A stretch of DNA of 56,381 bases, taken from QHXQ01 sp036389375. Lineage in GTDB: Bacteria > Acidobacteriota > Blastocatellia > Pyrinomonadales > Pyrinomonadaceae. A program made the translations under genes and the position numbers. Location: positions 1-56,381 of the forward strand of contig DASVQA010000176.1 in NCBI GenBank assembly GCA_036389375.1, given 5' to 3'. Positions 18,001-26,307 of this stretch are shown here, in pieces; position 1 is the first letter of the stretch, and each line of letters opens with the position of its first letter. Under the pieces are notes generated by a model. The model worked only from the letters and a program-made list of their open reading frames with translations. It was not told the DNA's origin and did not search any database.

Positions 18001-18303
18001 GTGACGACCGCCGGTTCGATGCAGGAGGCGCTCGCCGCCTTTGCCGCGCTGCGCCCGGAGATTCTCGTCAGCGACATCGGCATGCCGGACGAGGATGGCT
18101 ACGCGCTCATCAGAAAAATACGCGCTCTGCCTGCTGAGGCTGGCGGGCGCATCCCGGCCATCGCGCTGACGGCATACGCGCGGGCGGAGGATCGGCTACA
18201 GAGCCTGCGGGCCGGCTACCAGATGCACGTCGTCAAGCCGGTCGAGATAACGGAGTTGGTGGCGGTCGTCGCCAGCCTCGTGCAGCGCTACGTGGAGGGC
18301 TGA
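15091..18303 (+). CDS. Hybrid sensor histidine kinase with five PAS domains and a receiver
   Basis: A 1070-residue soluble hybrid kinase. Five PAS-type sensor domains occupy about 35-155, 185-300, 305-430, 435-560 and 565-690, several ending in the typical DITERKRAE / DVTDRKRAEA linker. HisKA carries H699 in VSHELRTPL. HATPase_c has NLLSNAIKF and GGLGLGLAI. The C-terminal receiver (about 947-1065) has D995 in SDIGMP. From LKDEFLATVSHELRTPLTA to the C-terminus it aligns almost residue for residue with the kinase at 4300-7374, so the two share a duplicated output half with different inputs. The start ATG 15091 has no strong ribosome site. No output gene adjoins it. Confidence 0.92.
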   Translation: MADGDTMIEGSVDEAGAAAELRRRERELSDFAEELHKSRRQLETVFNNATVALFIMDERQHCTYMNRAAEKLTGYLLSEVQGRPLHYFVHHTRPDGRPYPLEECPIDRAFPRNNQAQGEEVFVHKDGSFYPVAFTASPIREGETIVGTIIEVRDIRRERQAAQEREELLERAQAARAEAERQRDFSRRVLDHAPIAIGVLEGPEHRFVLVNSQTCALTGLSAAEFIGRAHADVLPAADKVVGAILDRVYASGVGETEEIEVELPKGRRHLLVTWTALPGATGRAAAVLYMSLDITERKRAETALRESQARLRMAMDVANIYSWEMNLSTRRLEWSANVERVIGFPLPTDFAALLSLVHEADRATTARLIREAIETGGVYESEFRLVNPTSGEIVWVVGQGVLALGFDDEQPRFVGITQNITNRKRAAEALSESTEQYQATFERAAVGIGHTAPDGRWLRVNQKLCDITGYTRAELLALTYRDITHPDYVAGDAEAVRQMARGERQSYVTEKRYVRKDGSEVWVNLMVAPMRDESGALKYFISVIEDVTDRKRAEAAVRESERQLRTLADAVPQLVWMAEPDGHIFWYNQRWYDYTGTSPEQMAGWGWQSVHDPKMLPLVLERWQASLDTGEMFEMEFPLRGADGVFRWFLTRVNPLRDAEGRIVRWFGTNTDVDEQRRTAEELREANRLKDEFLATVSHELRTPLTAVLGWAHILRSGQLDEQAARDALETIERNARSQAQLIDDLLDVSRIITGKLRLDVRQIAPGSFIESAIESVRPAAEAKGVRIQQVMDTGVNTIAGDAARLQQVVWNLLSNAIKFTPKGGRVQVRLERINSHIEIAVTDTGAGISAEFLPHVFDRFRQADQTTTRHHGGLGLGLAIVRHLVELHGGTVHAESQGAGQGATFKVKLPVIPVYNRDGLVERRQPAARESLPTFGCPERLDGLKVLVVDDEADARELLRVGLGQCGAEVTTAGSMQEALAAFAALRPEILVSDIGMPDEDGYALIRKIRALPAEAGGRIPAIALTAYARAEDRLQSLRAGYQMHVVKPVEITELVAVVASLVQRYVEG

Positions 18304-18345
18304 TTGCGGGGGCGAAGTCCGGCCGGATCGTAAATCAGGCGAAGC

Positions 18346-20349
18346 TCAGTAATCCTGATAACCCTGCGGTGCGCGTTGGAGCAGGGCGTTTAAGCGTGGG
18401 TCTGATCTGAGCGGGTCTAGGAACGGATCATACTTGAGCGTCGTGAGCCGAAAATGGGTGGGCGCTTCTTTGCTTAGCTCGGCGAATGCCTGATCAGTGT
18501 CGCCGAGTGCGCCGTAAGCCGTCGCGTAGCAGTAGGGGCGGGGCTGTTCCTTCGCCTGTTGTAGCTCGTGCAGCACCTTGCGCGCTTCCGCCGTGCGCCC
18601 CGCAGAAGCGTAGGCGATGGCCAAGTCTATCTTGCCCAGCCCGGCCATGCCCTGCGCTGGTTGGCGGCGGAATAGTTCTTCAAACTGCTTGACCGCTTCC
18701 GCATATTTGCCCTGCAAGAGATAACCTTCGCCGAGGATCAACCAGCCGCGCGAAAAATTTGGATCGATCTCGACGGCCCGGCGCGAGTACACGATGGACT
18801 CGTCGTACTTGCGCGCGAACAGCAGCATGTTCGCCAGTGCCACGTTAGTGAGCCGCGAGACAGGGTCTAGTTCCTGGCCGCGCCGCAACTCGCGCACCGC
18901 CCCGTCCAAATCCGACATGTGAAAGAGAAAGACGCCGTACCGGTTGTGCGCGAGCGCGATGTTGGGGTTGAGCGTGAGCGTGCGCTCAAACTCGGTCTTG
19001 GCTCCGGCGTAATCTCCTTCTAAGGTCTTCAACCCGGCCAAGGCCATGTGCGCTTCCGCCACGGTCTCGTCTATGGCGAGGGCTTGGGCGACGTAGGCGT
19101 GCGCCTTCTGCCGCGATTCTTCGACGGGCACGATGCCGTCGTTGATGGCGGCGTTAAAGTAATAACAGTCGGCGAGGTAGGCGATGGCGAGGGTGAAATT
19201 GCTGTCCAACTCGACGGCGCGCTGGAAGTAAGGGATGGCCTTAGCAAGCCCGTCCCCCCCGCTGTTCCAGAAATAAAGACCTATCAGATAGGCTTCGTAG
19301 GCGGCCGTATTCTGCGTCGCCTGTCGCGCCGCGCGTGCACGGTCGCTGCTCGTAATTTGGAGCGTCAACGCGCCCGCCAATTTTGCCGAGATGGAATCCT
19401 GCACGCTGAAGATGTCGCTGTATTGTTCGTCGAATTTGTCGGCCCACAAAGTCTTGCCGTCGCTCAGGCGGATCAGTTGCGCTGTGACGCGCACGCGATG
19501 ATCTGCGTGCTGCACCGTGCCGTCAAGCACGGCCTCGACGCCGAGTCTGCGCCCGATGCTCAATGCATCCTCGTCGCGTTTCGTGTACTTGACGATGGTG
19601 CTAATGGGCAGGACGGCGGGGCGATCCAGCTTACTGAGCCGCAGGATCACGGCGTCGGCCATCCCTAGCCCAAGTAGCTCCTGCTCGCTCTCGTCGCCCA
19701 GAGTTTTGAAGGGCAGAACGGCCAACGATTTTGGCGCAAGACCGGGCGGCGGCTCCGCGCCGGCCCCGTGCCGACGGTAAGCAAAGAGCGCGGTCGCGCC
19801 CAAGAGCAAGCACGCCAGCAGCACGTAGGCGGCGCGCACCCGGCGGCGGGTTACGCGTGGCTTGAGCGTGGGCGGCTTGCCCGTCGTGTCGGCCGGCGTA
19901 GACGCGTCGGCATTTTGCTCTGTTGCAGCAGTAAATTGTGCGGCCGGCCACGGCGCTGAAGCTGCCTCTGCGGGGCGGACTTCGCCGGCCGTTGGCCCGT
20001 CGGCCCACACCTCGCGCACGTCGGCGACGAACCGATAGCCGTACTTCGGGACAGTCTCGATGTATTGATGCGCGGCGGCGTCCTCGCCCAGCGCCTTGCG
20101 CAGCAGCGAGATGTTCTGCGTCAGGCTGCTCTCCTCGACGTAGGTGTTGGGCCAGAGCGCGCGCATCAACTGCTCTTTGCTCAAGATGCGCCCGCCGCCC
20201 TCGACCAGCAGCAGCAGCGTGTCAAAGACCTTCGGGGTCAGATGTATGGTCGCACCCGCGCGCAGCAACCGCCGGTCGCTCACGTCCAGCCGGAAGGGGC
20301 CGAATTCGTAGCAGCGCAGCCCGGCCCTATCTATCGCAGCCTTTGACAT
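18346..20349 (-). CDS. CadC-like winged-helix regulator with TM segment, TolB-like domain and TPR repeats
   Basis: A 667-residue predicted membrane-bound regulator. The N-terminal OmpR/PhoB-type winged helix (about 12-110) contains YEFGPFRLDVSDRRL, LTPKVFDTLLLLVE and YIETVPKYGYRFV. A single membrane segment lies near 168-192 (AYVLLACLLLGATALFAYRR). Next is a TolB/adenylate-cyclase-associated-like segment (about 205-330, from LAVLPFKTLG to FDEQYSDIFSVQDSIS), then tetratricopeptide repeats to the end. There is no receiver domain, so it resembles CadC/ToxR one-component regulators that pass a periplasmic signal to DNA. Proteins of this architecture are frequent in Acidobacteriota. Its target is unknown; it diverges from the glycosidase-like gene at 20678, a possible target. 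Confidence 0.9.
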   Translation of the reverse strand: MSKAAIDRAGLRCYEFGPFRLDVSDRRLLRAGATIHLTPKVFDTLLLLVEGGGRILSKEQLMRALWPNTYVEESSLTQNISLLRKALGEDAAAHQYIETVPKYGYRFVADVREVWADGPTAGEVRPAEAASAPWPAAQFTAATEQNADASTPADTTGKPPTLKPRVTRRRVRAAYVLLACLLLGATALFAYRRHGAGAEPPPGLAPKSLAVLPFKTLGDESEQELLGLGMADAVILRLSKLDRPAVLPISTIVKYTKRDEDALSIGRRLGVEAVLDGTVQHADHRVRVTAQLIRLSDGKTLWADKFDEQYSDIFSVQDSISAKLAGALTLQITSSDRARAARQATQNTAAYEAYLIGLYFWNSGGDGLAKAIPYFQRAVELDSNFTLAIAYLADCYYFNAAINDGIVPVEESRQKAHAYVAQALAIDETVAEAHMALAGLKTLEGDYAGAKTEFERTLTLNPNIALAHNRYGVFLFHMSDLDGAVRELRRGQELDPVSRLTNVALANMLLFARKYDESIVYSRRAVEIDPNFSRGWLILGEGYLLQGKYAEAVKQFEELFRRQPAQGMAGLGKIDLAIAYASAGRTAEARKVLHELQQAKEQPRPYCYATAYGALGDTDQAFAELSKEAPTHFRLTTLKYDPFLDPLRSDPRLNALLQRAPQGYQDY

Positions 20350-20677
20350 GGCTATCAGTCTTCTATCAGGAATTTATGAGTGCTCTATCAAGACACAGAG
20401 GGCGCTGCCCGCTTAGTGTGCGGACGAGGTGGCCTGCGCGCAATTGTTGTTGAACGCCAGTGAAACCCGACCTGGGGATGCCGGCGGCGTTTTAGGCTCG
20501 CCTCTGATTCTAAAAGATGAGCAGCAGACGCGGCAATAGCCGGCCGGCTCTCTCCGGGCAACCATGTGCTGAAGCAGCCCCGCCGGCCGGCGGCGCTCTG
20601 CGTCACCTAACGCTGCTCGTCCTGTTATCTCCCCAGCCCAACTGATCCAACGCCCGCCCATTGAAAGAGGCATAAAT
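20350..20677. other. 328-bp divergent spacer
   Basis: It lies between the winged-helix regulator (-) and the glycosidase-like gene (+). Several GC-rich GCCGGCCGGC-like dyads occur (near 20540 and 20585). No clear promoter pair or gene is seen. AGAGG precedes the ATG at 20678. Confidence 0.5.
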
Positions 20678-23600
20678 ATGTTCCCGCTACTTCGTTCCCG
20701 GCTGGCGCGGCTTGCGCCGCTCGTGCTCCTGTTGTTGCTGAGCGCAAACGTCTGTGTGGCGCAGGATGCAGACGAACTGACCGTGCTCGCGCTCCCCGCG
20801 CCGACCCCGCTCATGCTCCCCAACTGTGCGCGCGACATCATCTATCCCTACGGCATCTGCGAGATCACACTCAACCAGAGCGCCTACCCCAACACCCCGG
20901 CCGGCGAGAAACTGGCTTACACGCACCCCGACATCACGGCCGTGTTTCATAACACCCGTTACACGAACACGACCAGAGACAAGACCGTCCACGCTTTCTA
21001 CGATAAACAGGGCGGCAGCCTCGTCTTCAAACTACGCTTCAACGCCAGCGAAGTGCCGCCCGCCGGCGCAACGGACACGTGGGCGTACACGCTCAGTTGC
21101 ACGCCGCAACCGAACGGCAGTTGCCCCGATGCGACACAGATGAACTACGGCGGCGGCAACGTTGTCGTCCAAAATCCGCCGGCCGGCACGCCGCCGGAGA
21201 ATGGTTTCCTGCGCCGCGATGCGAGCCAGAACTACCGGCTCGTCTACGATAGCGGCTACCATCCCTTCGTCTGGGGCCAGACTTATTACCAGATCGTCAA
21301 CAACGCGCTCGACGTGGCCAGCAACGGCAGTTGGGCGACGGCGGTAGGTAATTCCGCGCAGAACGCGCTGAACAAAATCCGCCTCCTGCTGTTCCCGTTC
21401 CCGATTGACCCGGCCGAGCAGAAATACAAACCGAGTCAGCCCTTCAACGACACAGCGCACGATCAGGTCAACATAGACCACTGGACGGGCCTCGACACCG
21501 TCGTTAATAAGCTCTACCAGACGAAAGACGCCAAAGGCAGCAGGCTGCTCGCCGAGATCATCCTGTTCACCGACAGCACCCTGCTCGCCTTCGGCGCGGA
21601 CACGACGCGCGACGACCGATACGTGCGCTATGCGGTCGCCAGATACGGCGCTTTCCCCAACGTCATGTGGTGTCTCGCCAACGAATATCAGTTTGCGCGC
21701 GTGCCCGGCACAGACATCGACGATAAAGACGACAAGTTCGGGCTGAAGGCGGCTTACTTCAACGATAGAGCCGTCACCGTGCGCAACAACGACCCGTGGA
21801 AACTCGACACCAGATTGCAGGAGCGGGCGCTCAGCATCCACCCGAAAAACACGCCCGTCTTCAAGTTCTACGATCAGACGTGGCCCTCGCACGCCGTACT
21901 TCAGTGGAGCATCGGGCATGACGACTGTGTGAACGCCGGGCTCAAGATCAACAGCAAGTGTTCGCACACGGACGAGTGGGCCAACTTCAGCATCATTAAC
22001 AACCGCTACTTCTCCGTCTCCCCACACAACCCGAATAAGCTGCCCGTCTTCAACGACGAATACGGCTACCTCGGCAGTAGATTGAAGGTTGATCCCGACA
22101 ATCCATTCGCGACGCCGGCCCCTTCGCCGTCGCCGACGCCCATCTGTCCCTTTGGCCCCATCACCAATGAGATGCAGCGCAGAGGCATGTGGGCCATTGC
22201 CGTTGGCGGCGGTTACGGCTCGTTCGGTGATTCCTCCGGCGTCTGTAACGGCGTCAAGGTCGGCTTCACGTCCACGCTGACCGCCGACTGGGCGGCCCGG
22301 CCCGCCTACAATGAGATCAAACTCATGTCGCAGTTTTTCACCAACGTCCTGCCGGCGGAGTGGTGGCTGATGGGCGGCAACAACAATCTGGTGGCGCAGA
22401 CCAACACGATGCGCGCCTACGCACTTGAACTGCCGGGCACAACGGCCACGGCCAACCGGGGCACGTACGTGATCTATGCCGTCCCGACCGGCCCGACCAA
22501 TCCCAACTCCACCTCTCAAGGTAAGTTCAAGGTCAGAAATCTGCGCGCGGGCAACTACCTGACCGCTTTCTACAACCCGCGCAACGGCGCGCAGTCTGCG
22601 CCCGCGTCCAAGATCATCAAGGCGCGCACGACCTATCAATTTACCGCCACGCCCTATGACGACTGGGTGTTTCGCATCTATCCCGACCCGCTCAAGAGCC
22701 TGACCAGTAGCTCGGACGAGTACGAAATCACATGGGTCGGCGACAGTCTGCCCGCAGGCGCAAGCCCGGCCGGGTATAACGAGTTCTGGACTTGGATCGA
22801 CTCAGACCCGATGCCCATCACCGATTCCTACGCGCACCAATCGGCGTTCGTCTCCGGCGACGTGCATCAGCACTACTTCACCGGCGCAACCGAGAAGCTA
22901 ACCGTCAACCCCGGCGACAAGCTGTTCGCCTACGTCTATCTCGACCCCTTGAACCCGCCGAGCGAAGTCATGCTTCAGTGGGACGACGGTTCAAGTACAT
23001 GGGCGCACCGCGCCTACTGGGGCGCGGACAATCTGCCCAACTGGGGCACGAACGGGACGAACAGTCGCCGCAACATGGGTGCGCTCCCGCCCACAGGTCA
23101 ATGGGTGCGTTTGGAAGTGCCCGCCTACCTCGTCGGCCTCGAAGGCTTGACGATCAACAGCATGGCCTTCACGCTCTACGGCGGGCAGGCGACGTGGGAC
23201 GACGCCGGTAAAACGGGCCAAGGCGTCGTGGCCAGAAATCTGGCTGTCGGCAAAGCGGCCACGCAGTCGAGCACCTACACGGCCGCGCCGCCGGGCGGGC
23301 CGGCCTCCTTGGCCGTGGACGGCAACACCAACGGTAATTATTTCGGCAACTCCGTGTCGAGCACCAATCTGGACACGCAGGCGTGGTGGCAGGTTGACCT
23401 CGGCGCTAAAAACTGGCTCGATCAGGTCAGGGTCTGGAATCGCACAGACTGTTGCCCCGACCGCCTGAGCGACTTCTACGTCTTCGTCTCGGACGAGCCG
23501 TTCGGTTCGACGGACGCGAACGACACGCAGGAGCAGCCGGGCGTCTCCACCTATTTCGTCGCCGGCCAAGCAGGCTCGCCGTCTTTCGTAGACGTGGGCC

Positions 23601-25051
23601 GTTCGGGCCGTTACGTGCGCGTGCAACTGTCGGGCGCAAACTACCTTTCACTCGCCGAGGTCGAGGTCTTCGGCAAACCGGCTGCCACGACGACCGCGCC
23701 CGCGCCGCCGCCCACCATCACGATCAACGACACATCCGGCACAGAGGGCAACGCCGGTTCTACCAACGCGGTCTTCACCGTCAGCCTGTCAGCGACGAGC
23801 GCCAACACGGTGCTGGTCAACTACGCGACGGCCAACGGCACAGCCATCGCTAACAGCGACTACACGCCCGTCAGCGGCACGCTGACCTTCAGTCCCGGTC
23901 AGACGAGCAAGACGCTGAGCGTGCCCGTCATCGGCGATGCTTCGGTCGAGAGTAACGAGACCTTCTTCGTCAACCTCTCAAGCCCCACGAACGCGACCAT
24001 CGCGGACGCGCAGGGGCAAGCGACCATCATCAACGACGATTCGGCCCCGCCGCCTGCGGGCGAAGTGGTCTGGGTCGAGGACGGACTGCCGCCGGGCACA
24101 ACAGGCACGGGCGAGGGCGAGACGTGGAACTGGGTCGGCTTCAACCCGCAGCCACTCTCCGGCACTGCCGCTCACCAGTCGAGCTACGGCACGGTCATGC
24201 ACCAGCACTACTTCACCGGCGCGACGGGCAGTAGTGCGCTGACACCCGCCGTCGGCGATCAGATGTTCGCCTACATCTACTTAGACCCGATGAACCCGCC
24301 GAGCGAGATCATGTTGCAGTGGGCCGACAATGCATCTTGGAATCACCGCGCCTACTGGGGCAGCAATCAAATCGGCTTCGGCACTGACGGCACGACCACG
24401 CGCCGCTACGCCGGGCCGCTGCCGCCGACGGGGCGCTGGGTGCGGCTCGAAGTGCCGGCCAGCGTGGTCGGCGTCGAAGGTGTGACGCTGCAAGGCATGG
24501 CCTTTACGCTCTACGGGGGCTTGGCCACGTGGGACTACGCCGGCAAGGTGTCAAACGATACGGTGTGGGTGGATGACAGCGTGCCGTTTGGCGCGACGCC
24601 CGTGGCTGAGACGGAAAGCTGGAATTGGGTGAGCGGCTTTAACCCGTCGCCTTTTGCCGGCAGCGCGGCGCACCAGTCGGCGCTCCTCGCCGGCACACAC
24701 CAGCACTACTTCAACGGCGCGGCCGATACGCTCGTCGTCAACGCCGGCAATAAACTGTTCACTTACGTCTATCTCGATCCGTCGAATCCGCCGAGCGAGG
24801 TCATGCTGCAATGGGACGATGGTTCGGGGTCTTGGGCGCACCGCGCGTACTGGGGCGCGGATCAGATCGGCTTCGGCGTCAGCGGCACGCCCACACGTTA
24901 CTACGCCGGGTCGCTCCCACCGGCAGGCCGCTGGGTGCGGCTCGAAGTACCGGCGAGCGCCGTCAACCTGCAAGGCGTCACGCTGCGCGGTATGGCCTTT
25001 GCGCTCTACGGCGGCCGCGCCACGTGGGATCGCGCCGGTAAAGCACCTTGA
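20678..25051 (+). CDS. Large secreted apiosidase-like glycosidase with discoidin, Calx-beta and triplicated C-terminal module
   Basis: A 1457-residue exported protein with signal peptide about 1-29. A DUF5060-like beta domain (about 75-150) leads into a DUF4038/GH-A-type barrel (about 175-560). The likely acid/base is E336 in WCLANEYQF and the likely nucleophile is E461 in PVFNDEYGY. A collagen-binding-like beta domain (about 580-670) follows. Then come a novel-looking module (683-846), an F5/8 type C discoidin domain (850-1003), a Calx-beta domain (1012-1125), and two more copies of the module (1130-1291, 1293-1457). The copies share HQHYF(T/N)GA, YLDPxNPPSEVMLQW, HRAYWG and LPPTGRWVRLEVPA. 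It probably hydrolyses and clings to complex polysaccharide outside the cell; the substrate is not readable. AGAGG precedes the ATG. Confidence 0.85.
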   Translation: MFPLLRSRLARLAPLVLLLLLSANVCVAQDADELTVLALPAPTPLMLPNCARDIIYPYGICEITLNQSAYPNTPAGEKLAYTHPDITAVFHNTRYTNTTRDKTVHAFYDKQGGSLVFKLRFNASEVPPAGATDTWAYTLSCTPQPNGSCPDATQMNYGGGNVVVQNPPAGTPPENGFLRRDASQNYRLVYDSGYHPFVWGQTYYQIVNNALDVASNGSWATAVGNSAQNALNKIRLLLFPFPIDPAEQKYKPSQPFNDTAHDQVNIDHWTGLDTVVNKLYQTKDAKGSRLLAEIILFTDSTLLAFGADTTRDDRYVRYAVARYGAFPNVMWCLANEYQFARVPGTDIDDKDDKFGLKAAYFNDRAVTVRNNDPWKLDTRLQERALSIHPKNTPVFKFYDQTWPSHAVLQWSIGHDDCVNAGLKINSKCSHTDEWANFSIINNRYFSVSPHNPNKLPVFNDEYGYLGSRLKVDPDNPFATPAPSPSPTPICPFGPITNEMQRRGMWAIAVGGGYGSFGDSSGVCNGVKVGFTSTLTADWAARPAYNEIKLMSQFFTNVLPAEWWLMGGNNNLVAQTNTMRAYALELPGTTATANRGTYVIYAVPTGPTNPNSTSQGKFKVRNLRAGNYLTAFYNPRNGAQSAPASKIIKARTTYQFTATPYDDWVFRIYPDPLKSLTSSSDEYEITWVGDSLPAGASPAGYNEFWTWIDSDPMPITDSYAHQSAFVSGDVHQHYFTGATEKLTVNPGDKLFAYVYLDPLNPPSEVMLQWDDGSSTWAHRAYWGADNLPNWGTNGTNSRRNMGALPPTGQWVRLEVPAYLVGLEGLTINSMAFTLYGGQATWDDAGKTGQGVVARNLAVGKAATQSSTYTAAPPGGPASLAVDGNTNGNYFGNSVSSTNLDTQAWWQVDLGAKNWLDQVRVWNRTDCCPDRLSDFYVFVSDEPFGSTDANDTQEQPGVSTYFVAGQAGSPSFVDVGRSGRYVRVQLSGANYLSLAEVEVFGKPAATTTAPAPPPTITINDTSGTEGNAGSTNAVFTVSLSATSANTVLVNYATANGTAIANSDYTPVSGTLTFSPGQTSKTLSVPVIGDASVESNETFFVNLSSPTNATIADAQGQATIINDDSAPPPAGEVVWVEDGLPPGTTGTGEGETWNWVGFNPQPLSGTAAHQSSYGTVMHQHYFTGATGSSALTPAVGDQMFAYIYLDPMNPPSEIMLQWADNASWNHRAYWGSNQIGFGTDGTTTRRYAGPLPPTGRWVRLEVPASVVGVEGVTLQGMAFTLYGGLATWDYAGKVSNDTVWVDDSVPFGATPVAETESWNWVSGFNPSPFAGSAAHQSALLAGTHQHYFNGAADTLVVNAGNKLFTYVYLDPSNPPSEVMLQWDDGSGSWAHRAYWGADQIGFGVSGTPTRYYAGSLPPAGRWVRLEVPASAVNLQGVTLRGMAFALYGGRATWDRAGKAP

Positions 25052-25088
25052 TGACGGAGCCGAACGAACACTAGCGATGTAATGAACT

Positions 25089-25157
25089 GACACCTCCCGC
25101 TCAGCAGTTGAGCAGCGGTCGAACCCGGCCCGTGCCTGCGACCGCAAGGGAGGTGTC
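25089..25157 (+). ncRNA. Candidate three-way-junction RNA or complex terminator
   Basis: A closing stem of 10 perfect pairs (25089-25098 with 25148-25157) encloses two hairpins. P2 is 25099-25103 with 25109-25113 (5-nt loop). P3 is 25115-25121 with 25139-25145 (17-nt loop). Junction linkers are 0, 1 and 2 nt. It starts 38 bp after the glycosidase-like stop codon and is followed by TCTTCATT. It may be an elaborate terminator or a separate structured RNA. Confidence 0.45.
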
Positions 25158-25159
25158 TC

Positions 25160-25208
25160 TTCATTAGCTAATGAAATTCTTGACAAGCTGCCGGCCCGGC
25201 GGCATCAT
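25160..25208 (+). promoter_or_regulatory. Candidate promoter with adjacent 16-bp palindrome
   Basis: A perfect palindrome TTCATTAGCTAATGAA (25160-25175) lies 4 bp before TTGACA (25180-25185). A CATCAT -10 (25203-25208) follows at 17-bp spacing. The AT-rich palindrome stands out in this GC-rich sequence and could be an operator for the gene starting at 25264. Confidence 0.45.
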
Positions 25209-25263
25209 CTGCTCCGTTCAACATCCTGCCGGCACGAGACCGAGTCACCTTAAAGAGGCGCTG

Positions 25264-26208
25264 GTGGACGAATACACAAGCGATCCCGCGACCGAAACTG
25301 AGTTCCTGTGGGCAGCACCAGCGCACGTCAATGCTGCGCGCGCCCCGTCTGCTGCGGGCGCGCACGACGCGTCAGCAACTCAGCCTGCATCACCCTTCAC
25401 ATCGTTAGTCGGGCGCTCGCCCGTTGCGCCGCCGCGCGCCGGCTACACGCGCGCCAAAGGTGTCGAGCACATCGGACACGCGCCGCGCAGTCGCACTCTG
25501 CTGATTGTTCTCTTTCCAATTCTGGCTTTCACCTTAGGCGGTCTAGTCTCCTTACGACTCTTTAACAGGTCTGTCGCAGCGTCTCATCTGCCGCTCGACG
25601 CGCAGCGGGCGGCGGTTGCCGAGCCGAACCTTGCGACTCAACTCTCGGCGTCGCCGCCAACCGATGCCGGAGTAATTGAGAGTGAGAGCTTGGCCACCAA
25701 TACCGCAAGACTCAAGACCACCGTGCTTGGTCGCCCAACGGATGTCGAGGCCGAGCGTCGTTCAACTGGCGCGCAGGCCCGCACACGCGGCGCTGCTATC
25801 GGGGCGGCCGGTGGCAGGGCGGCCCGCCAATCCAGTGCGATCAAAAGTGAGTCTCTGAGCCCTGCCGTGCGCGCGCAAGCGGTGCGGCAATTTAATACTT
25901 CGCAGTCCGCAATGGAGACTAGCAATCCGGCCGGTGGCGCGTGCGCGCTCTCGACATCCAGGAGCAGGTTGACGCTGCACAGTCATGGCGGCGCGGCGGA
26001 GGTCGCTGTTAGTCTCGGTAAACCAAACGGGCCCGCCGCCGTCACTGCCTCGACCAACGACTGGGCCAATGTCGTGGTTTTCGCTGGCGCGCGGCGGGGC
26101 GGCGTCTCCCTGTATCGGATCGTCTCGGTGAGCCAACGCCCCGGCACTTACAGCGTGACTTTTAGCTCGCCCTGCGGCGCGAAGCGCATCGCGGTTAGCG
26201 TCGAGTAG
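25264..26208 (+). CDS. Single-pass membrane protein of unknown function
   Basis: The likely start is GTG 25264 (V32 of the longer frame opening at ATG 25171), because AAAGAGG lies just upstream and the candidate promoter at 25180-25208 would place the longer start at or before transcription. This gives 314 residues. An Ala/Pro-rich cytoplasmic N-terminus of about 75 residues is followed by one membrane helix (about 78-100, LLIVLFPILAFTLGGLVSLRLF). After a low-complexity stretch comes a C-terminal beta-rich domain of about 90 residues (LTLHSHGGAAEVAVSL to FSSPCGAKRIAVSVE) with two Cys that might form a disulphide. No family was recognised. It lies between a secreted glycosidase-like protein and a lipoprotein, which suggests an envelope role. 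Confidence 0.7.
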   Translation: MDEYTSDPATETEFLWAAPAHVNAARAPSAAGAHDASATQPASPFTSLVGRSPVAPPRAGYTRAKGVEHIGHAPRSRTLLIVLFPILAFTLGGLVSLRLFNRSVAASHLPLDAQRAAVAEPNLATQLSASPPTDAGVIESESLATNTARLKTTVLGRPTDVEAERRSTGAQARTRGAAIGAAGGRAARQSSAIKSESLSPAVRAQAVRQFNTSQSAMETSNPAGGACALSTSRSRLTLHSHGGAAEVAVSLGKPNGPAAVTASTNDWANVVVFAGARRGGVSLYRIVSVSQRPGTYSVTFSSPCGAKRIAVSVE

Positions 26209-26307
26209 TAGAGTGCTCGTCTATTCCTTAATCAGTCAGCGGTGGCCGACGTAAGGCGTGTGTTTGGTCAGACCTGCTGACAAAGAGACAAAAGAAAGGC
26301 TCATGTG

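Noticed and set aside
21032..22639. 535-codon minus-strand frame inside the glycosidase-like gene
   Set aside because: Antisense shadow: no motif, no ribosome site, and composition dominated by Val, Gly and Arg. The plus strand has clear domains throughout.
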